Part shown: piece by piece, positions 1-8,264 of the stretch
How the letters are laid out: each line of letters begins with the position of its first letter
Numbering within the stretch: the stretch's first letter is position 1
DNA from: Funneliformis mosseae
Lineage: Eukaryota; Glomeromycota; Glomeromycetes; Glomerales; Glomeraceae
DNA length: 13,222 bases
NCBI GenBank assembly: GCA_910592005.1
Contig: CAJVPP010002892.1
Span: forward strand, 1-13,222
Reading direction: 5' to 3'
Translations under genes and position numbers: made by a program
Notes under the pieces: model-generated
The model's input: only the letters and a program-made list of their open reading frames with translations
Told to the model about the DNA's origin: nothing
Databases searched by the model: none

Positions 1-163
1 GATTTTTCAATTTAATATCATTCCGAAAGGGATCTTTCCATAAAAATTTAATTCCATTTTGACACCAAGCGCGATTTACTTGAATAATTGAATATAAGGT
101 TTTTGCATCATCGACAAAATTAAAAATATGTTGTAAGGTTTCGTTCGGTAATTTTGCGGCCAT
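1..163 (-). CDS. F-box protein, N-terminal part (runs off left edge)
   Basis: Read on the minus strand from the ATG at 163-161, 54 codons stay open to the window edge. The protein begins MAAKLPNETLQHIFNFVDD and continues with a SIIQVNRAWCQNGIKFLWKDPF segment pattern (hydrophobic-Pro, Leu-x-x-Ile-Phe, Val-Asn-Arg-x-Trp-Cys, Leu-Trp). This is the layout of an F-box, which binds Skp1 in SCF ubiquitin ligases. The substrate-binding C-terminal part, often leucine-rich repeats in this fungal family, lies outside the window. The start is chosen because the F-box consensus begins within five residues of it and a TATA box sits about 81 nt upstream. No stop or frameshift is seen, unlike the two F-box copies further right. 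The F-box call is firm; the ligase role is inferred from the family. Confidence 0.85.
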   Translation of the reverse strand, partial: MAAKLPNETLQHIFNFVDDAKTLYSIIQVNRAWCQNGIKFLWKDPFRNDIKLKN

Positions 164-243
164 ATTTTTTATTGAATGTTAAAGGAAGGGGAAAAAGAAA
201 GGAAGAAGTCAAAGTTAAGGGAAAGAAGTCAAAACACCTTCCC

Positions 244-250
244 TTTTATA
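244..250 (-). promoter_or_regulatory. TATA box of the F-box gene
   Basis: On the minus strand this reads TATAAAAGGG, 81-87 nt upstream of the F-box ATG. The same TATAAAAGG core stands upstream of the secreted-protein gene (2417-2423), so it looks like the local core promoter form. Confidence 0.55.
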
Positions 251-281
251 ATAAATTTAGTGCGGATCAAACGCCAAAATT

Positions 282-287
282 ACGCGT
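282..287. promoter_or_regulatory. ACGCGT (MCB-like) site in the divergent spacer
   Basis: ACGCGT is the consensus of the fungal MBF (MluI cell-cycle box) element and is rare in such A+T-rich DNA. It lies 119 bp upstream of the F-box ATG, between that gene and the duplicated TTACGCG blocks. Only the match is seen; use by MBF is a guess. Confidence 0.25.
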
Positions 288-317
288 TCGTTTTATCATA
301 AAGCACGTCTTTAATGT

Positions 318-496
318 GTAACAGGTTACGCGCCATCACCCAACCAAAAAAAAATAAGTCTCCTGAAAATCGAAACGCGATTTCTCTTTCCTAATATAGA
401 GATTACTTGAATGAGTAGCAGGTTACGCGCCAACACCTAACCAAAAAAAACTAAGTCTCCTGAAAAATCGAAACGTGATTTCACTTTCCTAATATA
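318..496. repeat. Tandem direct duplication (about 82 bp) in a divergent promoter
   Basis: Copy 1 is 318-398 and copy 2 is 415-496, separated by 16 bp and differing at a handful of bases. Each copy holds CAGGTTACGCGCC, an A-run, AAGTCTCCTGAAAA and TTTCCTAATATA. Copy 1 also has a small hairpin, AAATCG-aaacg-CGATTT, which is weaker in copy 2. The TTACGCG core occurs a third time at 281-287 as TTACGCGT. The block fills most of the spacer between the divergent F-box and PMP3 genes, so it may carry upstream control sites for one or both. The duplication is directly visible; the regulatory role is inference. Confidence 0.8.
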
Positions 497-539
497 CTGT
501 CACACATTCAAGGAAGACTTTTGAACATTTTTCAAACTA

Positions 540-549
540 TTTTTTTTTT

Positions 550-582
<33 letters not shown>
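540..582 (+). repeat. Long poly-T tract just before the PMP3 start codon
   Basis: Ten T, then AAA, then an uninterrupted run of 30 T (553-582) end six bases before the PMP3 ATG. If transcribed it gives a U-rich leader; otherwise it is a nucleosome-excluding promoter tract. It produces a spurious lysine-rich antisense reading frame. Confidence 0.8.
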
Positions 583-583
<1 letters not shown>

Positions 584-588
584 AAAAA

Positions 589-1021
589 ATGGCCGAATAT
601 GAATGTTGGGATATTTGTGCTTTAATAGCCGCATTTCTGCTTCCACCTTTGGGCGTATTCTTGAAAAGAGGCTGTTGTGACTTGAATTTTTGGTTCGTTT
701 TCATTAAAATGTGTTTTATGGTAACCATAAGATTCTAAAAACCTTATTTACATATTTTTGTTTAGGCTGAATATCATATTGACACTTTTTGGTATTTTGA
801 GAGACGTGTATTATTTATTATTATTAAATTAATTATGTTGAACTAATTTTATTTTATTATAACGTCATATTTAAAGGTTGGCTTCCAGGTATATAATTAA
901 AGGGAATGACATTGTATCCGTTATACCTTTTAATTCATTTATTAATTTTTTCTTTGTTCTTTAAGGAGTTTTTCATGCCTTCTATGTAATCCATCAAGAC
1001 CGCCATTATGAGGCAATTTGA
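589..1021 (+). CDS. PMP3: PMP3/UPF0057 family plasma-membrane proteolipid, four exons
   Basis: Exons 589-692, 766-791, 877-888 and 966-1021 join to 65 codons plus TGA. Introns of 73, 85 and 77 nt all begin GT and end AG (TTTAG, AAAG, TTTAAG). The first exon encodes MAEYECWDICALIAAFLLPP followed by LGVFLKRGCC. Exon 2 adds LNIILTLFG, the tiny exon 3 gives WLPG, and exon 4 gives VFHAFYVI plus a polar tail ending EAI. That is the whole PMP3 signature: the LPPLGVF and RGC motifs, two membrane helices, then LTLxGWLPGxxHAxYVI. Members are small membrane proteins that keep membrane potential and limit cation uptake under salt stress in yeast and plants. Length fits the family (roughly 50-70 residues). 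Exon 3 is only 12 nt. Without splicing the frame meets a stop at 734. No damage is seen, so it is probably functional. Confidence 0.93.
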
Positions 1022-1724
1022 GGCAAATCATAATCTCCAAGGAACAAATCGCATGTAAATTTCATACTTTCGAATTAATTAAATTTTTTACATCGTATAT
1101 TTACTAAATTTTTTATTGTCCTTGATATATATTTTTTATCAGCAAAATTTGAAAGATGATGATTAACTACAATTACAACAATTTATTTGGTAATAAAGAA
1201 AATTAAATGTCCCCCTTTGATTGTTGTTTTCTTTTTTAAATAAAATATAAATATGCGAATTGATAAAATATTATTTAACGTGTGATTTTATCAAATGATT
1301 TAAATTTATATTTTATGGTAACTGTGAATAGTAAATAATGCATGAAAAATCCCCGGTAGGTATCCTTTTATATTGGAAACAAATAAAATTATTAAATTAT
1401 ACAACAAAAATTTATCAATAGAGATGATGATGATTACCTAAAAGAGTCAATAGAATACTAACTGCTAAATCTTCAGAACATCCTCTTATCATTATTACGC
1501 CCACTTTTTTTTTTTTTAAAAAAAAAAAAGAGTTAATAAATTTATAATACAAATCGACATAAATTTTTAATATTTACCGGGTGGTAAAAAAATTGCAAAG
1601 GTCATAGCAATTATGTCTTTACCACTATACGTTGTCATTTCTTTTTCGTATTTAAAGATATGAATTTATTTATTTAGAATAATTATAGTAGTTTCACATT
1701 TGAAAAGTTGGGTTTTCCACATTT
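1022..1724. other. Intergenic, PMP3 3' flank
   Basis: No coding frame is recognised. An AATAAA at 1192-1197 is a possible poly(A) signal for PMP3, though 170 nt from the stop. T13 (1505-1517) is directly followed by A12 (1518-1529), a perfect self-complementary homopolymer pair. Confidence 0.5.
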
Positions 1725-1738
1725 TATATAAAAAGGGG
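1725..1738 (+). promoter_or_regulatory. TATA-like element, plus strand
   Basis: TATATAAAAAGGGG closely matches the TATAAAAGG seen before the two minus-strand genes but faces the other way. It lies 19 nt before a short plus-strand ORF at 1757, and about 130 bp beyond the stop of the secreted-protein gene. Confidence 0.35.
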
Positions 1739-1756
1739 ACAATACATTACATCATA

Positions 1757-1879
1757 ATGCAAAAAATAATAAGATTTAATGATGTTTGGATTACGAATAT
1801 ACCTAACCAAATAATACGTATAATAAGAAATCTGAGATCAGACTATGCTTCATTGGGCAATTTGTCCTTTCAGGGATAG
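1757..1879 (+). CDS. Possible short ORF (40 residues), antisense overlap at its end
   Basis: ATG at 1757 opens 40 codons beginning MQKIIRFNDVWITNIPNQII and ending at TAG 1877-1879. The last 10 bases overlap the stop region of the secreted-protein gene on the other strand. The only support is the TATA-like element shortly upstream. The spacing to the ATG (about 20 nt) is shorter than for the other genes here, and no family is recognised. It could equally be a non-coding antisense transcript start or chance. Confidence 0.15.
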   Translation: MQKIIRFNDVWITNIPNQIIRIIRNLRSDYASLGNLSFQG

Positions 1880-2359
1880 CAAATTTGACCGCGGAAAGTG
1901 GGTTCGTAGCAAGTAAAATCATTGACATCCTGAACCTGAGCCTGCAAACGGAATGTAGAACCAGCTAGAACATTCGTGCCAATGACTACGTCTCTATTCA
2001 GATTGGCATCTGTGATCGTGTACCAGTCAAACACTGTTAGATCCTCACTCTTAGGCACAACGTGAAGCTTAAGATATGGCGTGCCGCATGGCATTCTATG
2101 GGTGAATGTGTACATGTCAGTATCTGAATACTAAGACGTTTACGATTACTGAAAGGAAAGGAAGTTACGCTCACTCAATTAATCTGAAGGTAATGTCACC
2201 AGAACTTGAGGTAGTGCGGGAAGTAAAGTAGTCCGTGACTTTCCCATCATTATTCACGGTGCCTTCGGCCGGGTCGCATATTGCATCCACATAAGGAGAA
2301 ATTAAGCAAGAGAAAATGACGAGCAATAAGATTGTTTGGAAGATTTCGTTGGTCTTCAT
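1870..2359 (-). CDS. Small secreted cysteine-containing protein (two exons), unknown function
   Basis: Exon 1 is 2359-2175 and exon 2 is 2095-1870; the 79 nt intron starts GTGAGC and ends CATAG, with an ACTGAC branch-like sequence near its 3' end. Splicing keeps one frame of 136 residues; without it, exon 1 stops at the TGA inside the donor. Residues 1-26 are a classic signal peptide: MKTNE, a hydrophobic core ILLLVIFSCLI, and an SPYVDA-type cleavage site. The mature part of about 110 residues has four cysteines (near ICDP, MPCG, FTCY and the terminal ICYP), suggesting two disulfides, and alternating polar/hydrophobic stretches suggesting beta strands. No membrane segment or GPI signal follows. 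A well-placed TATA box lies upstream. I do not recognise the family. A secreted or effector-like role is possible but rests only on size and signal peptide. Confidence 0.85.
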
Positions 2360-2416
2360 TGAGTTTACGAGTAAGGTTTTATTTTTTTCTTGTTAACACT
2401 GGTTGAGAATTGGTCC

Positions 2417-2423
2417 TTTTATA
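2417..2423 (-). promoter_or_regulatory. TATA box of the secreted-protein gene
   Basis: The minus strand reads GATATAAAAGGACC, 58-64 nt before the ATG at 2359. Its core is identical to the element before the F-box gene. Confidence 0.6.
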
Positions 2424-2748
2424 TCTTTAAGTATCATGCCGCAGAACTGAAGGTTCGAAACCAGATTTTGATCATACATCATTTCGGATCAGGATAACTT
2501 TTTTAAAAAATTGATGCATTATCCGGATCAGTGAATAAAATTCAAGTCAAATGCTTGTTGCGCAATGCGCAAAAAAAAATCTCATGCAATTTGCAGAAAA
2601 TAATTACAATTATGCTAATATTTTTATTTTCTAAAATAAAGGTTGCAGAAATCAAAAGTATCGATAAATTTATATATTTTAATTTGTTTAATTTGTAATT
2701 AATTAATCTATAAATAGTGATATAAAGATTATCATTACGGCATTAAAA
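2424..2748. other. Spacer between the intact genes and the degraded region
   Basis: No gene is seen. A perfect odd palindrome, TTGCGCAATGCGCAA, lies at 2558-2572, unusual for its CpG content in this DNA. Two CGGATCAG motifs (2485-2492 and 2524-2531) lie nearby. Composition becomes markedly more A+T-rich after about 2570. Confidence 0.5.
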
Positions 2749-3835
2749 ATGTCTTTTTTAGAAGAATTACAAATTTCACCTTTAAGTATTAATAATTAAA
2801 AAGATTTAAATCCACCTATATCTCAAAATCCTAATAAACGGATAAGAAAAAGAAATTTAATCCAATATTATTAGATAATGAAAAAACTGATACAGAATGT
2901 ATAGTAAAATAAAGATGAAAAGATTTGTAGTTGATTATATTCAAATGGGAATTCAACAGGTAATCTTATTATTCATTTTGCTAGAAATCATCAAATAACA
3001 AAAGAGTTAAAATAGAAGAAAGATCAGTAAATAATAATTATAATAAAACTTATAAATATATTAATTAAATACTAATTATACTGTATATTTTTTTAATAGG
3101 TTCAATCTATAATTACAAAAATGGTTGTGTTTACATAAAGATTCAAAACAACAAGAATTATGATAATTATTAATTAATTGGATTATTATAGATTTAATAT
3201 TATTAAATATTATTCAAAGTGAATTTTTTAAAAAATTTATATATACAGTATCATTAGTTTCTTTTTTTGTAGTATCTAATATAAAGTTAGTTAAAAATTA
3301 TTTATCAAACATATAATTATACATTACTTATAATTATTAAATATATTAAAAATTATGCTATTTTAATTAGCTTATACTAGACCTTTTGACAGTAAGAAAT
3401 CAATAAAGATATCTTGATATAATATGTTCTTTTTTAAATGTAAAATTTAATTTACATAAAAATTTACTTATTATAACTTATGTTTGTTATTTATATACTG
3501 TAGAATATATTAATAATATATTATTTGAAATTCTTAATAAATGGTTATTATATAATAAGTTTATATAATAATAACTAATAATAAATCTAATTTGCATAAA
3601 GCAATAGAAAATATAAATTCAATTTTTTCAAATATAATATAACGTTTTATCTAATTCTGATAGTTAAATTTAATAAAAGTTTAGATAAGTAGATTTTGAA
3701 ATTAAATCTGAGTAGAATAAACTATATATTAGTTAATAGATAGCAGTGCTAAAACAATATGAGTAATGTAATTATATAAACTTTTAATATAATTAGTAAA
3801 ACATTATAAGATTACTAGTTAATTCTATATTATCT
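2749..3835 (+). pseudogene. hAT-superfamily transposase relic with retained intron
   Basis: From ATG 2749 a frame can be followed through many stops and a few shifts. About 2914-3015 resembles a BED zinc finger (a Cys near 2926, then GNSTGNLIIHFARNH with the H-x4-H pair). At 3142-3245, LLINWIIIDL and FFKKFI match the conserved hAT segment before the catalytic core. At 3371-3430, LDLLTVRNQ followed by YLDIICSF matches the first catalytic Asp region. At 3571-3600, ITNNKSNLHKAIEN matches TTDNxSNMxKA, with the second Asp changed to Asn. A faint CxAHT-like segment sits near 3745. A 73 nt intron (3027-3099, GTAAAT to AATAG, branch TACTAAT at 3070-3076) splices in frame. Stops replace Gln and Trp codons. 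hAT enzymes cut and paste DNA; this copy cannot. Terminal repeats were not found. Confidence 0.75.
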
Positions 3836-4680
3836 TAATAATGTATTTTAAAAAAAATTTAAAAAATTTAAAAAAGTTTGATATTTAATTTTTTTTAATC
3901 AGATAAAAATTTTATATTCTCTATTTTATAATTTTAATTTTATATAATTTTAATTTTTAATAAAATTTATATAAAGTTACTGTATATAAAAAAAAACTTA
4001 AATATATTGATATCTAATTATTATCTCTTAAATTGTAAAGATTTATAAGCAAATTTACTTGCTTATTTATTATAATTTCTCTTTTGATTTATTTTTATAA
4101 AAAATTAAAATTTTTTTTTTAAAATTAATTTTATAAATATATATTATATCATAGTAATTTTTATTTTTAATTAAATAATAAATAATCAATTACTTATAAG
4201 CTAAAAATTTATAATTTTTAAAAAATTTTTATATTAAAATTTTATTATTAATCTTTAATAATCTTATTAATATTTACTTTTATAAATATTAATCATAATA
4301 AATATTATAAATTTATTATAAAAAATAACTTTAATTATTATAATTTTTATGGTTTATTAAGAAATTTAATAACTTTTATTAATAGTAAAATAATTCAATT
4401 GATTTACAAATATATGATTTAAAAAAATTATTAAAAAAAATTATTATAATAAATTTTTTAAATCTTAAATTTAAAAATTAAAATATTTAAAAAACTTCTT
4501 AAACTTAAAATTTCTTTTAATAAAATAATAAAATATATATTTAACTAAATTTTTATATAATTATTATATTATTAAAATAAATATTTAATATTTTATTAAA
4601 AAATTAATATTTTTTTAAATTTTCAGATAAATTTGCTTGCTAAATAATCTAAAAAATAAAAGATAAAATAAAGTTTATTA
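3836..4680. other. Extremely A+T-rich desert
   Basis: Nearly pure A/T with no readable coding frame; it may include the eroded 3' end of the hAT element. A perfect stem-loop, ATAAGCAA-atttac-TTGCTTAT, lies at 4045-4066. AAGCAAATTTA recurs in inverted orientation at about 4628-4639, so the stretch of about 590 bp between them could be an eroded palindromic element. Confidence 0.5.
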
Positions 4681-4784
4681 CACTAGTTAAAATAGTCCAA
4701 ATCGGCTAAAAATTGGATGGTCAATTTTAGGCTGATTTTGATATTATTTATGTCTGATTTATCATATTTTTTGATCAGTATAAA

Positions 4785-5150
4785 CAGATGCTAATAGATG
4801 CTAATCAACTCCAATCAGACATGGCTATTCAGAATTTAAATTCAACCATAAATTAGCCTAAAACTGGCCTCAATTCAGCAATAATTCAGACGCTAATAAA
4901 CGCTGATCAACCTCAATCGGATATGGTCATTCAGAACTTAAATAACCATAAATCAACCTAAAATTAGCCTCAATTCAGCAATAATTCAGATATTGATTGA
5001 TGCTGATTGACTCCAATTGAACAAGCAATTTAACCATAAATTAGCTAAAATTAGCCTCAATTCAGTATTAATTCAGCAATAATTCAGATGTTGATCAATA
5101 CCAATCGACTCCAACCAGACAAGCAATTCAGCATCAATAATTGGTATATT
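4785..5150. repeat. Minisatellite A, about 100 bp unit, 3.6 diverged copies
   Basis: Units begin with CAGAYRYT at 4785, 4887, 4987 and 5085 (102, 100 and 98 bp; the last is partial). Shared blocks are ATTCAGAAYTTAAAT, ACCATAAATYARCCTAAAA and CTCAATTCAGCAATAATT. A partial inverted copy (AATTTTAGGCTGATTTT) precedes the array near 4723-4739, so the locus could fold or be a former inverted-repeat element. No coding potential is seen. Confidence 0.85.
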
Positions 5151-5422
5151 TTATTTATTAAATTTATTAAATATTAAAATTATATTAATAATAAAAATCT
5201 AATATAAATTTGTAAAAATATAACAAAATATCACTAAAATCTACTGATTAATTTCTATTAAAAATAGAATAATAAAATAATAAAATATAATCCATTTCCT
5301 CCCAAAATCTCCTTAAATCATTCTAAATATAGATAAATAAATAATATATGATAAAAATATAATTTATTCCTTCTAAAATCGTCCAAAAATATAAAATAAT
5401 AAATATAAAATATAAAAATAGA

Positions 5423-5810
5423 AAAATCAACCTAAAATCACTTTCAAAAATGTAGATAATTATTAAAATCAACCTATTCTCACCCTAAATCGCCCCAAAA
5501 AAATGTAAAAAATAATTATTAAAATCGATCTGTTCCTACCTAAATCACCTGAAAAATGTAAAGATAATTATTAAAATTGACTTGTTCCCATCCAAATCAC
5601 CCAAAAAAACGTAAAGATAATAATAAAAAATCAACCCATTCTCACTCAATCACCTAAAAAAAATGTAAAGATAATTATCAAAATTGACCCATTCTCCAAA
5701 TCGCCTAAAAAAAATGTAAAGATAATAATAAAAAATTGACCCAAATCATTCAAAAAAACATAAAAAATAATTAAAATCAACCTATTCTTACCTCAAATCG
5801 CCTAAAAATT
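5423..5810. repeat. Minisatellite B, about 54 bp unit, roughly 8 copies
   Basis: Units start with AAAATCRAYC or AAAATTGAC at 5423, 5465, 5521, 5573, 5627, 5680, 5732 and 5773. Most are 52-56 bp; two are short (41-42). The common order is AAATCAACCTATTCTCACC, AAATCRCC, an A-run, then GTAAAGATAATTATT. More eroded copies can be traced upstream over about 5290-5420. The ATCAACCTAAAAT motif is shared with minisatellite A at 4951-4963, so the two arrays may be related. Confidence 0.85.
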
Positions 5811-5812
5811 CA

Positions 5813-7200
5813 TTATTCACCATTGTCTATTACGGGATTATCTTCACTTTCTTCAGCAGTAGATGAAACCCCCTTCTGACTTCAGTATATTCCTCAGTTT
5901 CTATTACATATTCTTCTGCAGTTGTAACTCCTGCTTTGATCTCAATATTATAGACCGCATCAGGTTGTGTTTTATATGACTACTTTGGAACATTATAGGG
6001 ATGTGGCTGATCATAATGCTATACATCATCATTGTATTTTCTCTTTCGTTAAATTTGAGATGATGATGTTGCAGCAGCACAAGGATCAAGTACTTATCTC
6101 AGTAAATTTTTCAGTTAAAAGAAAAAAATAATTAGTGGAATATACTAAATAAATTCAAAATACGCTAAATAAGATAAAGAAAATAATAAACCTCAGCCGA
6201 TCGCTAAGAATAGTTATATACAGTAATAATAGATCTTTAACGATTTTCTTCATCTGTTTCGCTGATTTCTGGTGAATGATATAGGCGATCGCTGAGAATT
6301 TAGAGTAAAGGTTGCTTTTTGTATTTTGCAATTAATTGGTCATTTTCTTTAAATAAATACTTTGTCGCCTTTACTTGCTAAACTGTTTTCTAATAAATAA
6401 TAAACAATATTAAATTATTAATTCAAATAGACCTAAATTCAAAATATATGCTATTTGCTTATTTCATGTACTCGATTATTATTATGAATTTATCGCAGCT
6501 TTGAAGGGCCCTTTCCACTTTTCTTAATTCTTCGAGCTATTTGACGTGACTTATGGAGGGTTTTCAGCTAGTTTGTAAATTGATCAACAAAGGCCGAAAA
6601 TTTGGAGTCAAGAACTTTCATAATTCAGGAATCAGATTATGATGTAATGCGGCATTTTTCTTGCTATTAAAAGGTTTATCATAGTCCAAATTGTCTTTTG
6701 AGCTGATAGTTTTCAAAATCACCTTCATTTCAGCCTAAATATGAAAAGCAGAAAAAAAATCAGCTAAAAATTTAAATTATTTAGACATAAATTCAAACAT
6801 ATCCTGACTCCTTTTATATTAGCCTCTTCTGTTGTTAAATTATCATTGTCCTCAGAATTGTTTTGTGTTAATTCTTCTAATTCATTATTAGTGCAATGCA
6901 CTAACTTTTTTTCCTTTGATTTTAATGATAATTTTCTGATTTTTTTTCATTTTGCAGGAAGACCAGCATTAGACTGCTTCAATGATTTTAGCAGTCGTAA
7001 TCTCTCAAATTAGTCAAGTCTTAAATATTAAAAAAGAAAATTAGTTATTATAAATATAGAATATTAATATATAAATTTTTACCTCTCTTGTAAATTTTTA
7101 TTTTCCTTGCTAAATTCATCATTTATTTTGACAAAAAATCAGTTTTTTCTCAAGAGATCAGAATTTTGTCGCTTCAATTTCTTAATTCTCTTTCCCCTTT
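5813..7200 (-). pseudogene. Decayed multi-exon coiled-coil protein gene, family unknown
   Basis: Reading leftward from about 7200, a charged heptad-like segment (KRIKKLKRQNSDLLRKN, then NDEFSKENKNLQER) runs into an intron (7082-7020, GTAAAA to TTTAAG) that splices in frame to FERLRLLKSLKQSNAGLP. A Lys-rich then acidic stretch (NELEELTQNNSEDNDN) follows. A second probable intron ends at TTTAG before AEMKVILKTISSKDNLDY. Later pieces are VLDSKFSAFVDQFTN, RQIARRIKKSGKGP and YLFKENDQLIAKY. The final readable exon (about 6090-5813) has VYNIEIKAGVTTAEEYVIET and, after a one-base shift, an acidic tail ending NGE and TAA. Stops sit at positions read as Gln or Trp. Role unknown; the coiled coil suggests an oligomer. 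It is a pseudogene. Confidence 0.55.
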
Positions 7201-7348
7201 AGTTTGATATATTTTCATAAGCTAAGAATAGCACATCTATACCAAAAATGATTAACAAATAGAGTGGGATAAAAAGATTTATCTATTGCTAAAAATGTAA
7301 AATCTGTTCTAGTAATTCTTATATATTAAAAACACTTGTATACATCAT
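7182..7348 (-). pseudogene. F-box fragment, paralogue of the split F-box/LRR gene
   Basis: ATG at 7348-7346 starts a frame reaching ELLEQILHF; after a one-base slip it continues LAIDKSFYPTLFVNHFWYRC and a KYIKLKGKEN end before TAA (7184-7182). This matches the F-box of the gene at 8509-8400 in order and wording. It has a stop just before ELLEQ and another where the F-box family usually has the Trp of LW. No LRR part follows; the coiled-coil pseudogene begins almost at once in another frame. It may be a truncated duplicate, or the F-box end of a chimeric gene. Nonfunctional as it stands. Confidence 0.65.
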
Positions 7349-7606
7349 AAATAATGTGTATTATATGCTGTATCTTTAATCAAAAAAATAAATTAGCTAG
7401 AATGAACTTAAGAAAGATTTCTACCCACAGATTTACTAGATACTTATGAAAAAAAAATCTAACCTTTATTATTAGGTATAGCGAATGGTGATTAGCACTA
7501 GAGTCAATTGGGAATTAGATTATCAGAATTCCTAGTAAACCTGAGTTCTAATATTAGCAACTGGAGACTATGTTAATATTAGCTCTATCACTTACTCTAT
7601 CTCAAC
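7349..7606. other. Spacer downstream of the F-box/LRR pseudogene
   Basis: No coding frame is recognised. It lies between the 3' end of the F-box/LRR copy (7607) and the start of the next F-box copy (7348). Confidence 0.4.
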
Positions 7607-8264
7607 TCAAATATCATTTAGATCCTGGTAATTCTCAATATAGATATTTGGATTAAGTGAAATAAGCTGATCTACAGCTTTTTTGCTAATATTATTACAT
7701 CCTTCCAAATTAAGATACTTTAAATTAAAACATAAACCAGCAATTTCTCTAATAGTTATATCAGTAATTTTACAAAAGCTAAGGTTTAGTTGTTTGAGCT
7801 TTAGATAAGAACGAATAATATTATAAATTGATAGTTCATGAATATCTGTGCGGTGAGAAATATTTAAATATTCTAATTTATGGTATGATAGGGCAATTGC
7901 ATATAGATCTTTATCAGTTATTATGCTCATATTACAGGATATATATTTGTCCTTTTATAAATATAAATTAAGATACTTCAGATTAGGGTATGATTCTGCT
8001 ATTTGTTTTAGTGTTTTGTTGCTAAATCCTATACTATAATTGAAATCTAAATAAATTATATTTGAGAACAAGTGCATAATACTATTGAATTTTTTATCTG
8101 AAAGTGGGTAGTAGTGTAAAATTTCCAGATGGATTAAATTTGAGCTATAAACTAGCTTTTGTCTTCTATGTACTATTTTCATAAATTTTTTCAATCAAAA
8201 TTGATATGAGTCATTCCTCTTTAGCTTAACGTGATTCTATAAAATAGAAGCACTATATTTGTAC

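Noticed and set aside
537..728. Minus-strand ORF of 63 codons ending in a lysine run
   Set aside because: It is antisense to PMP3 exon 1 and its lysines come from the poly-T tract.
4785..5810. CRISPR array
   Set aside because: The units are contiguous diverged minisatellites without unique spacers, in eukaryotic DNA.
5904..6089. Minus-strand ORF of 61 codons, Met/His-rich
   Set aside because: It is an alternate frame of the last coiled-coil exon, whose real frame (VYNIEIKAGVTTAEEY) has stops at Gln-like positions.
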